Shown in pieces: positions 22,822 through 34,604 of a stretch of DNA of 64,000 nucleotides; within the stretch, counting starts at the first letter, position 1, and every line of letters starts with the position of its first letter. This DNA is from Salvia splendens (Eukaryota; Streptophyta; Magnoliopsida; Lamiales; Lamiaceae). The notes beneath the pieces were generated by a model. The model worked only from the letters and a program-made list of their open reading frames with translations. It ran no database searches and was not told the origin of the DNA. A program made the translations under genes and the position numbers. The stretch is from contig NC_056047.1 of NCBI RefSeq assembly GCF_004379255.2, forward strand, positions 25,248,293-25,312,292, in the 5' to 3' direction.

Positions 22822-23960
22822 CTATTTCCCTTTCTCGGCCTTAGCATGCTTCTGCCGCAGTGCAAAGGATCTTGCCTGTGGGGGAAGTCTCGGGCGTAGC
22901 TGTCGCTGAGGCTGTGGTGCAGGGAATGCTGCTCTCTCTTTCTCTTGTTCAGCCTGGAGTGCCCGCAGTTGCGAACGCTGTCCTCCCGTCCCAATCGCCT
23001 TGCTCGGGTAGTTTCTGGCGAAATGTCCCTTCTGCCCACAGCGGAAGCATCCATCTGTCTCGGCCTTGCACTCGCCGTCATGTTTCTTCGAGCATCTTGC
23101 ACATCGAGGTGGCTGAGCTCGGCGCTCCACATTTTGAGTTGGGTAGTCTGTTGCCAGCTGTTCTGCTGTGGCCTTGGAGCGAATTGTGGCTTCTTAGCAC
23201 CAGTCGAAACCCGATCTCCTTCCCACTTCCTCTTTTCTCGAGGGAGTTGCTGCTGTGGCAGCGGTGGGGCGGTGGTGACATGCGCAGTCGGCCTCTCTTT
23301 GGGCATAGCTGCCTCGATGTCCAGGGCTCTGCCCAGTGACTCGACATAGGACAGACCTCCATGACTGGCCAGAGCTATCCTTATCTCTGATCTCAGGTCA
23401 GTGCAGAACTTTTCTGTCATTTTCTCGTCCGTGTCCACTAGTCCAGGCGCGTAGCGTGACATGTCGCAGAATAACCTATCGTACTCGGTCACCGACATCT
23501 TTCCCTGCTCTAGACTGTAAAACTCTACTTCCTTGGCCTTGCGATAGCTCTTGGGAATGTACTTGCCGTACAGCTCATTCTTGAACTCCTCCCAGGTCAG
23601 GTGCTCCAACTGTTCACGGGTCATAATCTTTCGCCTGGCTTCCCACCAGAAGTCGGCGGACTCAACCAGCTGAAACTTCACACATGAGAGTCGCTCCCTG
23701 TCGGTGCACTGAAGAAAATCGAAGATGCGCTCAATCGCACGCACCCAGGTCTCTGCTGTGGCTGGGTCCCCCAGACCATTGATGACGGGTGGATTCTGTT
23801 TGAGAAAAGTCTCTTCCACTCGTCTCTCCTGCAGTGTAGGAGGCGGTGGTGGAAGAGGTGGCTGTTGAGCTCCTGCTTCCCCAGCTTGGTTTCTCCGGGG
23901 CACATGCTCTGGTACTTGCGCATACTTTCTTGGTCTGCCCGCTTGTCTTCTAGGAGGCAT
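22822..23960 (-). pseudogene. gypsy-3 gag (frameshift before zinc knuckle)
   Basis: Starts MPPRRQAGRPRK at 23960, with a Pro-rich N-terminus, then the retrotransposon gag core (WVRAIERIFDFLQC, FWWEARRK, LTWEEFKNELYGKYIP, YDRLFCDMSRYAPGLV). A frameshift near 23130 follows. The overlapping frame 23130-22822 then gives two Cys-rich motifs: CARCSKKHDGEC and a CCHC-like CFRCGQKGHFARNYP, where the last Cys has changed to Tyr. Gag forms the particle and binds RNA; loss of that Cys would weaken the knuckle. The start is chosen because the basic MPPRR opening is typical of this gag group. Confidence 0.9.
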
Positions 23961-24268
23961 TCTGTTTATAAGATGATATCAGTACTAGTTATTCACTTTC
24001 TTCATTCACAAAGTCTGTATTTCCTTAGGATTCATTTCATATCTCATGCATTTTCTTTCATGCATATACTTAAATAAACAAGTAGGAGTCATTATTTGAG
24101 TAACGTCATGTGCATTCATCATAAAGTAGGGGAGAATTGCATCTCGTGAGGACTTAATATCTGTTACATATGATGTCATTAAAGTTCTATAAAAGGAATG
24201 AAAGTTAATCTACTACGCTGGCATGGCTACGATCCGTCCAACCGACCCTACTATGAATCGCTACTGAT
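23961..24268 (-). other. gypsy-3 spacer between extra ORF and gag
   Basis: About 300 bp, AT-rich with many TCAT words, and no ORF or motif. It is the leader just before gag. Confidence 0.5.
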
Positions 24269-24568
24269 TCACACTGGGTCACCGTGGCTCGTCCCTGGGA
24301 AGGGCATCTCAATTGGTGACCACAACTCCCCCTCATCCTCGGGTTCGACGATAGGCTGGGGAACCCTTGGGGCCATATCTGGCGCCACTGGAATGTTGGG
24401 ATCGGCAGTGAAATCTCGATCCACATGCTCTGCGTAGAGATACTGCCCCTTGTAAAAGGCTAGATCTACCGGATGGAGAGGCTGCTGCAACTCCTCATGA
24501 TAGGGCTCCATGGGAGGTGGAGGGATCTCTGGTGGAGGCCCGATAGGCTGGGGAGGAAGAACCCCCAT
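24269..24568 (-). CDS. gypsy-3 extra ORF, distal part (Pro-rich, unknown)
   Basis: 99 codons starting MGVLPPQPIGPPPEIPPPP, then an acidic-aromatic stretch and a second Pro-rich part ending HGDPV. Before gypsy-4 landed, its ATG lay two bases after the TGA that ends the 220-codon ORF now at 34605-35267 (TGACGATG). The frames differ, so either this is a coupled second ORF or one protein was split by a frameshift. No family is recognised. It lies about 300 bp upstream of gag. Confidence 0.45.
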   Translation of the reverse strand: MGVLPPQPIGPPPEIPPPPMEPYHEELQQPLHPVDLAFYKGQYLYAEHVDRDFTADPNIPVAPDMAPRVPQPIVEPEDEGELWSPIEMPFPGTSHGDPV

Positions 24569-24570
24569 CG

Positions 24571-24575
24571 TCAAG
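24571..24575 (+). repeat. Target-site duplication TCAAG, left copy (gypsy-4)
   Basis: TCAAG precedes TGATAAGG at 24576 and recurs at 34605-34609 after the LTR end CCCTCCA. This fixes both ends of gypsy-4 and shows it inserted whole before it lost its left internal part. Confidence 0.92.
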
Positions 24576-25768
24576 TGATAAGGCTAATTTCATGCATAGG
24601 TCTAGGGTTTTAATTCGTAAAATTTCTGGGTCTAACGCACGTTTTAAGCTAGGTTTGTGAAGATTTTTGCCAGGTCCAGGAAAGGAGGAAGACAGTTGCG
24701 TGGACCTAGGAAATAGGCGAATGAGTGGACATTATGCGGAAAATTGCTTGACGGAGGAAGGCTCGGAGTTGAAGGGTAGAATAGAGATTTCTACGAAGAC
24801 TCTAGAAGGCTATGTCCGCGTCTATAAAAGGCAGAAGCATGCACGCTGGAGGGATCTTCTCGGTTGGAGACCTCGCTAACAGCCGGTAGCTTAGTTCACT
24901 TTTCACACACTTGGGTTTTTTTTGTGGGGGGATTCAGGGGGGTCATGCACTGGGGTTTACTTGAGCTTTCATATATTTTCGATTGGGTTGTAACACCGTC
25001 CTTAAGTGGGGTTGAAGAAACAATTTAATTTCTGCTTTCATACTTTGCTGATTTTGCCGAGCTTCGTTGTTCGAAGCTCGGACCTCTGTTTGCTTTTGCC
25101 GAATATTCTCTTATTTTAATGCAAGTTTGATTTTCTGTTACGTCTGTCATGTTGATTCCCGGAATTTTGGAGTTGGATTGTTCGAACTGGGTGCGTTTCG
25201 CAGTTGTTTCCTGAATTTATTCAGGTTTGTGGTTGGATCTGGGTGATCGAAGTCTGTTTTTGGATGAATCGGAAGGTTGAGTTCGCTGGAGTTGTGGAGT
25301 TGTATGTGATTGTTTGAATTCGGAGTTGATCGGAGCAGATCTGTGAAAACCGGAGTTATGGAGTCGATTGTGACTGTTGTTGGGTTCGGATCGCTTGGAT
25401 CTGGAGTGGATTAAGCACCCGACGTGAATCTGAACAAGATTTATTTAATCTTATGCCTAGTTTAAGTGTCTTCATTTCATTTCGCCTAGTTTACGTAGAT
25501 CTGATGTATTTCCGGTTCATAGCAAGTTTCCGGCATCCCAATTTCTATATTTTGTTCGAATCTAGATATATGCTATGTTTTCTCCATTTGCGTGCTTGAA
25601 TCGGTTAGGAAATTGCATGTCGTTGTTAGTTGGAGCATGAGTTTGTTATTTGCAGCTTTAGCCGTACTTGCTATATTTGGAGCCATGGTCCCCACTGTTT
25701 TATTTTCCCTGTCTAGTCTTAGTTAGTTAGTCGTTTACTTAATCTAGGAAGTAAAATGTGTCTCTCGA
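24576..25768 (+). repeat. gypsy-4 5' LTR, truncated at 3' end
   Basis: 1193 bp matching 33011-34203. The common text ends at GTGTCTCTC, after which RT coding starts. About 400 bp of the LTR are missing. Confidence 0.9.
24823..24830 (+). promoter_or_regulatory. TATA box in gypsy-4 5' LTR
   Basis: TATAAAAG followed by GCAGAAGC, in the sense direction about 250 bp into the LTR. It is conserved in the 3' LTR at 33258-33265. A plausible core promoter for the element RNA. Confidence 0.6.
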
Positions 25769-28437
25769 TTCCATACCAGACAGTGAATGGGTTAGTCCAG
25801 TACATATGGTACCAAAGAAGTCAGGAATACAGGTGGTTAAGAATGATAAAAATGAGTTGGTCCCTACTCGACTTGTTACTGGGTGGAGGATGTGTATTGA
25901 CTACCAGAAGCTGAACGAGGCTACCAAGAAGGATCGCTTCCCATTACCTTTCATTGACCAGATGTTGGAAACGTTGGCAGGCAAGCAATATTTTTGTTTC
26001 CTGGATGGATATAGTGGGTATTTTCAAATCTATGTGGATCCCGAGGATCAGGAGAAGACAACTTTCACGTGTCCCTTTGGAACGTATGCTTACAGAAGGA
26101 TGCCGTTTGGCCTGTGCAATGCGCCAGGTACTTTTCAGCGGTGTATGATGAGTATCTTCTCGGATCTCCTGGAAGATTGCATCGAAATTTTTATGGACTA
26201 CTTCACTGTGTACGGGAATTCATTTGACTCGTGTTTGGCAAGTTTGGATATAGTGCTGAGGAGGTGCCAGGAGAAGCATTTGGTTTTGAATTTCGAGAAA
26301 TGCCACTTTATGGTCCCTGAGGGAATTGTCCTAGGGCATGTGGTGTCAGAAAGAGGCATACAAGTAGATCAAGCAAAAATTGATGTTATCTCAAAACTGC
26401 CTTACCCAACGAATCAGAAAGAGGATTCCTAGGGCACGCAAGATTTTATATGAGGTTTATAAAGGACTTCACAAGGATCGCTCAACCACTCACTCACTTA
26501 TTGCATAACGATGTGGAGTTTGCTTTCGATGAGGAGTGCAAAAAAGCTTTTCAGTTGTTGAATGATAGGTTAGTTTCTGCTCCCATTATTAGAGCGCCGA
26601 CTGGAATCTACCTTTTGAAATCATGTGTGATGCAAGCGACTATGCCGTGGGAGCGGTGCTAGGTCAAAGAGTTGATGGGAAAAGCTATGTGATTTTTTAT
26701 GCATCCAAGACGCTAAATCAAGCCCAGAAGAACTATGACACCACCGAAAAAGAAATGTTGGCGGTGGTATATTCATTTGAGAAATTTCGCCCGTACTTAC
26801 TGGGGTCGAAGGTGATCGTTTTCACCGACCACGCGGCCATTAAGTACCTGCAGGCGAAAAAGGAGTCTAAACCAAGATTGATCCGTTGGGTGTTACTTTT
26901 ACAAGAATTTGATTGGGAGGTTAAGGATAAGAAAGGAACTGAGAACAAGGTGGCTGACCACCTTAGTCGTATTTTTCAAGAGGAGACCGAGGAAGCAATA
27001 CCAGATGCATTCCCCGAGGAACATTTGTATTATTTAGGGGAATTTCCTAGACCTATCAATTGGGAAAAAATCATGGCGTTAACAGGTCCAGGAGATTCTG
27101 AGAAAGGTAAATGTCATCTAAACAATGAGCCATGGTTCGCAGACCTGGCAAATTACTTGGTCAATAGAGAGGTGCCTAGTTCGCAGAAAATCTCCCGGGC
27201 CCAGAGAATGAAGCTCAAAAGCGAAGCCAAGTATTATTTATGGGATGATCCGTATTTGTGGAGAATGGGAGCTGACCAAGTAATCCGGAGGTGTATCCCG
27301 GAGTGGGAACAGAGGGATGTACTAAATGATTGCCATGCCCTAGCTTGTGGAGGTCACTTTGGACCTAGGAAGACCGCAAGGAAGGTGTTAGATAGCGGTT
27401 TTTACTGGCCTACATTGCATAAAGATGCTTTCGATTTTTGTCAGAACTGTGAGAGGTGTCAACAGACCGGGGGAATCTCCAGGAGGGACGAAATGCCACA
27501 AGTTCCAGTGATTGTGTGTGAGATCTTCGATGTCTGGGGAATGGACTTCATGGGTCCATTTTCGTCTTCATACGGGAACGCATACATACTTGTGGCAGTT
27601 GCTTATGTTTCAAAGTGGATAGAGGCCAAAGCGACCACATCTTGTGAAGCCAAAGAGGTAGCGAAATTCCTTAGGGCTAACATTTTTAACAGGTACGGAG
27701 TGCCCAGAGCTATAATATCTGACAATGGGACGCATTTCCGTAACCGGACTATTGAAGCTCTAATGAAAAAGTACGAAGTTCACCATCGCCTCTCCACACC
27801 ATACCACCCTCAATGAAATGGGCAAGCAGAGATCTCCAACAGGGAAATAAAGGCGATACTGGAGAAGACGGTTAATCCGTCTAGGAAGGACTGGAGTAAG
27901 AGGCTTGGAGATGCACTATGGGCTTACAGGACAGCGTATAAGACGCCTATTGGGATGTCACCTTATAGACTTGTGTTCGGAAAAATGTGTCACTTGCCCG
28001 TGGGATTAGAACACCGAGCATATTGGGTTGTCAAGGAGACTAACATGAGACCCGAGTCCTGTGAGGAAGAGAGAAAATTGCAGCTGCAGGAGTTGGAGGA
28101 GTTAAGGCTGGAGTCATATGAATCGGCAATGTGGTACAAAGAGAAAACAAGACTCTGGCATGACAAGAACCTACGGGTCAAAGAATTGAGAGTAGGTCAA
28201 AAAGTTCTCCTATTCCAATCCCGCCTAAAGTTGATGCCTGGTAAGCTGAAGTCCAAATGGACTGGACCATACACTATTGTGAGTCTTCGTGCAAATGGAG
28301 CAGTAGAGATCCAGGGAAGTACTTCAAACTCGACTCCTTTTCTTGTCAACGGTCATCGTGTGAAAGTATTTTGGGATAACTCGGAGATGTGTGTAGTAGA
28401 TGAAATGCCACTACGCGCACTCCCTGATATCGTCTAA
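25769..28437 (+). pseudogene. gypsy-4 RT (N-truncated), RNase H and integrase
   Basis: Starts inside RT (WVSPVHMVPKKSG). MCIDYQKLN, FCFLDGYSGY and MPFGLCNAP follow. The catalytic FMDD reads FMDY (G to T at about 26194), losing the second Asp. A short deletion at 26424 shifts frame before FLGHARFY, and a one-base loss near 26597 shifts again before RNase H ([26 protein letters not shown]). Integrase follows: HHCC finger ([10 protein letters not shown] with CERCQQ), core Asp residues in GMDFMGPF and SDNGTHF, then a TGA at 27814-27816 in HPQ.NGQAE, then the Glu and [10 protein letters not shown]. It ends naturally at 28437. Four separate lesions plus the missing start. Confidence 0.93.
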
Positions 28438-28451
28438 TCGGTCTAGGAAGT

Positions 28452-28531
28452 GAGTGTTCTTAGAGATTTCCTAGGTCCAGCATCCAAGAAGTTTTACCAT
28501 GACCTGACCTAGGGAATCTTGAGAACACTTG
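28452..28531 (+). repeat. Inverted repeat just after gypsy-4 pol
   Basis: GTGTTCTTAGAGATTTCCTAGGTC (starting at about 28453, quoted in part: TTCCTAGGTC) pairs imperfectly with GACCTAGGGAATCTTGAGAA near 28508-28529. The hairpin begins some 15 bp after the stop codon and could stabilise or terminate the gag-pol RNA. Function unknown. Confidence 0.5.
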
Positions 28532-29078
28532 AACACAATTTGTAAATATTTAATTGTCTTCTTTAATTCAAGGAAAAAATCCAAACAAATTTAAAAAAAA
28601 ACAATCTTCCGAAAACATTTTCGGAAAACCAGACTCCTTAGGCATAATTTTGATACTGTCATACCCAAGACCCGAGGAGCCTGGCGTTTCATTTTTTTAG
28701 TTTGATGTTAAGTGTGACTTTGCAGGAAGTATCTACTAGGGCAGGGAATTGAGGAGTAAATATTGGAGGGAGTTGGCACCGGTTCGGATTTCAAAAGCCA
28801 CTTTTATGGGGAGGCGTACGGTCGCTAGCGTCATGCCTGCAAAACCGTCCTCTTCCATACCTATCAGCTAATAACCGTGTGATGCTTTTTATTTTTCATT
28901 ACTCTCTCTCTCTCTACATTCGAAATTCCCCAAATTTCTCTCTAGGTTTTCTTTCTCTAACCCTAATCAAAGAAAATTCCGTCCGAGTTTCTGTGAAAAT
29001 TTTGCAGAATTCTTCATGGACAACAAACAGAGTACCTGAAGCACTTTAAGATCCGCCGATTCTAACGCGGCGGCGTTC
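28532..29078 (+). other. gypsy-4 spacer between pol and downstream ORF
   Basis: No gene. It contains a pyrimidine stretch ending TTTGCAGG near 28725 that looks like a splice acceptor, and a (CT)n run near 28903-28916. In other Athila relatives the ORF after pol is thought to be made from a spliced RNA; the acceptor reading here is only suggestive. Confidence 0.4.
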
Positions 29079-31640
29079 ATGGCTGACTTACTACAAAAAC
29101 TTGGGGGGCCGGAAAAAGCGATGGAGGCATTTGCCATGTTCGCATTTGCCATGGGGGGAACCGTACCGGCTGTTTCAACATCTGTCGTACCACCACCACC
29201 AGAAACTTCAGGGGTTTCAACACCCTAACCAGAGTCCGTTGCAGAACCCACCACTGTCGTCCCGGCGACAACCGCCGCAGAAAAAACACGAAGAAGAAGC
29301 AGATCTGGCGGCAGGGCTGGAACTATTGGCAGCATGTGAACCCAGGTTAGATTCTGTCGTTGAGGGGGAACCCCCTATTTTAAATGATGAAGTAGTTGGA
29401 ATCTCTGAGGGGGTGAACCCTGTGTTTGCCACTATGGATTTTGTTGAGAGAGAAACCCTACCTGAACCTGTGGGTGTGGATCTTTCTGCTGTTGCTGATA
29501 GTCGTACTGAGGGGGAAACCCCTGTTTTGGAGAAGTTTGGAGAGGGGGAAACCCCTGGTGTTTGTGAGACTGTTTTGAAGAGCAATGAAGCCCAATAAAA
29601 TGTTAGTGAGGGGGTGACCCCTGTAAAAGCAGTGGGTTCTACAACCCACGACGAGGAAGGTTCGGTTAGGGTAGAAACCCCTATTTACATCGTGGGGGCA
29701 ACCCCATTGTTGATTGAGGAGGGAGAAGCCCTCGTTTCTGGAGATGTATAGGAACCCGTCAGCGACGGGATGAATTTGATGGTGGATCTGACTGATGTCC
29801 CCGACGGGACCGATTCACCGGTTGACGCAAGGGACGCAAGGAGGCAAGCTCATCGAAGTTTACATGATGACATCGAGGAACACGTCCCGCAGACAGAAGA
29901 AGGGTCGCTGGGTCTAGAGACCGCAGCCCCTGAGCAGGTGATGTCTCCTAGACCAAACGATGGGGAGAGCGACGAGGAGGAGCGCCGCCACGCGGTCGAG
30001 AGGAAGAGGAAAGGAAAACAGATTGCTCATTCCTCGACCAAGAAAGCAAAAGGGAAGTCCGTTGAACCCTCTCTCCCTCCGCCTGCTAAGGTACCGTACG
30101 CTGCTGAGTCCGGAAGCCCTGATAGGTCCAACGACTCTGAAAAGGAACAACAAGAAGAGCTCAACTTCGAGCTGACGGAAATCTGGATCACCAAGGAGCT
30201 GCTGGACAAGATGAGGAAGTTCACAGACCCAAAACGCACAGCAATATATAAGAAAAAGAGCTTAAGGAGATCTCGAGTAACGATGAATTCCGAGCGTATA
30301 TCGACGCAATCGGTTTTGACTGGTTGCTTAAGCACAACACCTCCGAAGTTCCAATAGATTTGGCACGGGAATTCTTTTCGACCTTCCGTTTTAAGTCCAC
30401 CACTGACTTGGATACCGAGTCCATCAACTTCCGCCTCTTCAATGAAGAGCATGTGATGACCATCCGTGAATGGACTCTACGGATGGGTCTGCTGACGCGA
30501 ACAGAGGATGACGAAGGTTTATGGAACGAGAGAATGGTTGGTCCGCCGAAGTTCACGCCGGGTTTCAAGACACAGAGTGCATGGGAGTTTGTGACTCATC
30601 CAAGGGTGGGTCAGTTCAAGACCAGCTTTTCGAAAGCCCAGCATATCGAGAACAGGATCCTGAGGTTTGCCCAGGCATTCATTAGCTACAATCTGATGGG
30701 CACCGCCAACAACGCCTAGACAACCCCCGACTTGTACTTTACTTGGTGTATGGCCACGGGAGTGCGTGTCCACTTGGGCTACTGGTTAGCCCAAGCTTGC
30801 CACCAAGTAACTGCCAACCCTTTCAGGCACCTATACACATGCCATCTTCTGGGGGCTTATTTGCAGCGCAATGTGATCATGAGGATCCACAAGTCTTGCC
30901 GGGAAGTGAAGATGTGTCTACCCCCGGAGGTCTTCAACATGGATTACTTCTTCAACAAGGGGCTGTTAATTACGCAGGGGAAGGAGGTCTGTTTTTACGA
31001 AGTTGGCAAGTCAGATGTGCAGGTGAAACAGGAAGCAGCGAGTGTGGATGCAGGTAGCGGGATTGAAGTGGAAGAAATGAGAACGGAGGTTGGATGGATG
31101 AGATCCGAAATTAAAATGGTGAGAGAAGAGATCGTGGCCCTACGGGGTAAAGGAAAGGACAATGTTGAGATTGACAGAGTACGGAAAGAGGTCGCCGGAA
31201 TGAGAACGGAGGTAGACGAGATGAAAAGAGAGATCGGGATGAGCAGAGAGGAGGTCGTGGCCTTAAAGGGGCGCATCACTGATCTGGTGGCAGCGTCGTC
31301 GAGGCACGCTGATAGGATAGGAGAGGCCGTCTCTTTAATGATGACACTGATGAAGTGGTTGCTCGAGAAATTCCCGGACGCGCCAAAGTCACTTCCTGCA
31401 CCTAGTGGCGGATCCAAGGCGCTAGGTCCAGGAAACCTATCTATCCAGAAGCCGCCACAAGCCACCAAGCCTCTAACCACCCCGTCTTCCACTAGACCCG
31501 TGACCTTGAAGAAGACCGTACCCAGACAGACAGAAGAGATGACAGAGAAGCCGGAGTCGCCGGCAAGAAAGAAAGCTAAAGTAACCCAACAGGCCGTGCC
31601 GCCCAAGTCTGGCTCCCGAGGCGGCCAGACCCCGAATTGA
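29079..31640 (+). pseudogene. gypsy-4 Athila-type ORF after pol (env-like position), broken
   Basis: Opens at ATG 29079 (MADLLQKLGGPEKAMEAFAM), then stops and frame changes. From 29290 an acidic region repeats short EGETPV/EGVNP-like units (29290-29760) with stops at 29596 and near 29748. A basic, nuclear-signal-like stretch follows (RKRKGKQ, KKAKGK near 30000-30060). After a frameshift near 30260 comes the conserved Athila ORF region (IDLAREFFSTFRF, FRLFNEEHVMTIREW) with a TAG at 30717-30719, then WLAQACHQ and NPFRHLYTCHLLG. The C-terminus (31060-31310) is a clear coiled coil of heptads (EEMRTEV, EEIVALR, DEMKREI). No membrane segment or signal peptide is visible, so env is only a positional label. 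Confidence 0.8.
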
Positions 31641-33010
31641 TTCCCCCAACCCAAGTAACTTTTACTTTTCATCTTTTATTGCTTTCTGTTTATGATTATC
31701 TGTGCCAGCATGCTTCGTTCTGTATCTATGTGTTGCACCTTCCCACACTTAGCCCAATCTTTGGTCTAAGTGTGAGAAGGGGTTGTGCTGTTTTTGCATG
31801 TTTGGTTTTGGTTGTTGAACTTTCTCCCACTTAGCCCGGTGTACGGTCTAAGTGTGAGAAGTTTGTTTTGTTTTTAGAATGTTGTTTGTTTGTTTTGTGA
31901 TCTGTTTTGTGTTGTTTATACTTCCCTATTTCCCCCCTTCACTAGGATAGCTTGGGGGCAAGCTTGAGTGAAGTGGGAGGGAGAGGGAATAGGTGCAAGT
32001 ATTTGTGTTGTTTTGTTTTTCTTTTTCTGTGAATGAGAGTCTTAGAGTTTTCAGTTTTTTTATTTATTTTATTTCTGTGTGTTGCGTGATGCATGAGCTA
32101 GTGGATACAATAAGGCAAAAATTCCCTTAGTAAGAGCAATTGAAGAAAGGATGCACGTCAACTTTGATGCCTTTTTCCTTAATAAACTAAAAGCGGTCTG
32201 AATGAAGTAAGGACGATGGAAAATGCCTTAGATACCTAGCTGTGCAGCCCTACTATAAAAGTGAGTTATAAGCCTAAACGCTTTGAGCTAACATGTGAAA
32301 AATGGGCAACCACTTGATGCTTAGGGAGTACAGTATAAAGGAGAAAAAATGGGTTATGGAGGTATAAGCTGGACGAAGTCCAGGAACTGGTGGAATAAGC
32401 TGGACGAAGTCCAGGGGAGAAATAAAATAAAATTCAGAGGTATAAGCTGGACGAAGTCTAGGGGGGAAATTGGGAAAAAGAAAAGAAAAAGACGGTTAAC
32501 TACCTAAGGGCAGGAAGTAAAAAAATTACCTGACCCAGGAATAAAAAAAAGGATGGGGAAAAAGGAGATGATAGAAAGGAGAAACTCTCACAACCCAACG
32601 CATCAGTGGTGTAACTTTAACTTTGGAGCGTTTTGATCCTAACATCCATGGTAAGGAATGAGTGGTCGAGCGAACCTAACTGCTAGGAAATCCATAGGTT
32701 TCTTGACAAACTGACGGACCGCTTAGGTCAACGAAGGAAGAAGGAGGATTTGAAGACTGTAGACGATCAGAGAGAACTTAAGCTTGTGGGGACAGTCGCC
32801 TAAAAGTTGAAACTAGTGCATTGTTGTGTTTTGTGTTCTTTGTGTGTTCTTTTCTTTTCTAAGTCTGTAGTTGTCTAGGTTTAGGAGTCTGTTTTTGTGT
32901 TAGTACCTTGTTTGTAGAGTCATTCTTGGGAACCGTGCATAGAAATTCACCTTACTTCTTTTTCTTGTCTTTCATACTTGAGGACAAGCATGGTTTAAGT
33001 GTGAGCAGTT
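31641..33010 (+). other. gypsy-4 3' non-coding region with hairpin repeats and purine tract
   Basis: No gene. A CACTTAGCCC..GGTCTAAGTG hairpin motif occurs twice (31744-31776 and 31826-31856). Three copies of ATAAGCTGGACGAAGTCCAG start near 32363, 32393 and 32441; each holds a CTGGAC-GAA-GTCCAG stem. The end, GGTTTAAGTGTGAGCAGTT, stands at the usual purine-tract position before TGATAAGG, and the preceding ACTTGAGGACAAGC is a common lead-in in Athila elements. Confidence 0.65.
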
Positions 33011-34604
33011 TGATAAGGCTAATTTCATGCATAGGTCTAGGGTTTTAATTCGTAAAATTTCTGGGTCTAACGCACGTTTTAAGCCAGGTGTGTGAAGATT
33101 TTCGCCAGGTCCAGGAAAGGAGGAAGACAGTTGCGTGGACCTAGGAAATTGGCGAATGAGTGGACATTATGCGGAAAATTGCTTGACGGAGGAAGGCTCG
33201 GAGTTGAAGGGTAGAATAGAGATTTCTACGAAGACTCTAGAAGGCTATGTCCACGTCTATAAAAGGCAGAAGCATGCACGCTGGACGGATCTTCTCGGTT
33301 GGAGACCTCGCTAACAGCCGGTAGCTTAGTTTACTTTTCACACACTTGAGTTTTTTTTCGTGGGGAGATTCAGGGGAGTCATGCACTGGGGTTTACTTGA
33401 GCTTTCATATATTTTCGATTGGGTTGTAACACCGTCCTTCAGTGGGGGTGAAGAAACAATTTAATTTCCGCTTTCATACTTTGCTGATTTTGCCGAGCTT
33501 CGCTGTTCGAAGCTCGGACCTCTGTTTGCTTTTGCCGAATATTCTCTTATTTTAATGCAAGTTTGATTTTCTGTTACGTCTGTCATGTTGATTCCCGGAA
33601 TTTTGGAGTTGGATTGTTCAAACTGGGTGTGTTTCGCAGTTGTTTCCTGAATTTATGCAGGTTTGTGGTTGGATCTGGGTGATAGGAGTCTGTTTGTGGA
33701 TGAATCGGAGGGTTGAGTTCGCTGGAGTTGTGGAGTTGTCTGTGATTGTTTGAATTCAGAGTTGATCGGAGCAGATCTGTGAAAACCGGAGGTATGGAGT
33801 CGATTGTGTCTGTTGTTGGGTTCGGATCGCTTGGATCCGGAGTGGATTAAGCACCCGACGTGAATCTGAACAAGATTTATTTAATCTTATGCCTAGTTTA
33901 CGTGTCTTCATTTCATTTCGCCTAGTTTACGTAAATCTGATGTATTTCCGATTCATAGCAAGTTTCCGGCATCCCAATTTCTATATTCTGTTCGAATCTA
34001 GATATATGCTCTGTTTTCTCCATTTGCGTGCTTGAATCGGTTAGGAAATTGCATGTCGTTGTTAGCTGGAGCATGAGTTTGTTATTTGCAGCTTTAGCCG
34101 TACTTGCTATATTTGGAGCCATGGTCCCCACTGTTTTATTTTCCCTGTCTAGTCTTAGTTAGTTAGTCGTTTACTTAATCTAGGAAGTAAAATGTGTCTC
34201 TCAGTGTTGAAGTCTGATTTTATTACATTTTCTGTGTCTTAGGTCTAGCATTTACATTTCGTTCCTAGATGTAGAGGTAGTTAAAATTCTCAACCCTTTT
34301 GCGTGGCAGCAGCCGCTTGTTTCCAGAGTCTCTAAGCACTACTTCACGAATCCATCTTCGTGGGATCGACCCCGCTTCCCTATGCTAATTTATAGTATTC
34401 GGGTTGAGGGATTTATTTTTTAAGGGGAGTCAGTGTGTCCAACGACAAAAACACTATGTGTTCTCTTGAGTTCCTAGACCTGGTGTTCCAGTGGATTTAA
34501 GGAGCGTGGAGTCTTGACCAAGCACTTACACATTAGTTTTCTCTGTGCACACTTGCTTACTCCGTGTGAAACCACGCTACTACCAGATCGTAGTAGACCC
34601 TCCA
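33011..34604 (+). repeat. gypsy-4 3' LTR, complete
   Basis: 1594 bp, TGATAAGG to CCCTCCA. Contains TATAAAAG at 33258-33265. The last 400 bp, absent from the 5' copy, include CGTGGGATCGACCCCGC near 34359, a word often seen near the end of Athila LTRs. Confidence 0.92.
33258..33265 (+). promoter_or_regulatory. TATA box in gypsy-4 3' LTR
   Basis: TATAAAAG at the same place as in the 5' LTR. In the 3' copy it could drive read-out transcription to the right, into the inverted gypsy-3 ORF region. Confidence 0.55.

Larger units (their letters stand above)
24576..34604 (+). mobile_element. gypsy-4: Athila-like retrotransposon inside gypsy-3, internally deleted
   Basis: Order: truncated 5' LTR (24576-25768), RT to integrase (25769-28437), long downstream ORF region (29079-31640), repeat-rich 3' non-coding region, 3' LTR (33011-34604). 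RT and integrase wording ([29 protein letters not shown]) and the large ORF after pol place it in the Athila branch. A deletion joins LTR base 25768 directly to mid-RT, removing the LTR end, primer site, gag, protease and the start of RT. LTR copies differ at about six places in the first 270 bp by eye, fewer than gypsy-3, which fits a younger insertion. Confidence 0.92.

Noticed and set aside
22860..23584. Plus-strand ORFs opposite gypsy-3 gag
   Set aside because: Shadows of gag; the minus strand carries the recognisable gag core and zinc knuckle.
29079..31640. Calling the Athila downstream ORF a true envelope gene
   Set aside because: No signal peptide or membrane segment is visible; only its position resembles env, so it is labelled Athila-type ORF.
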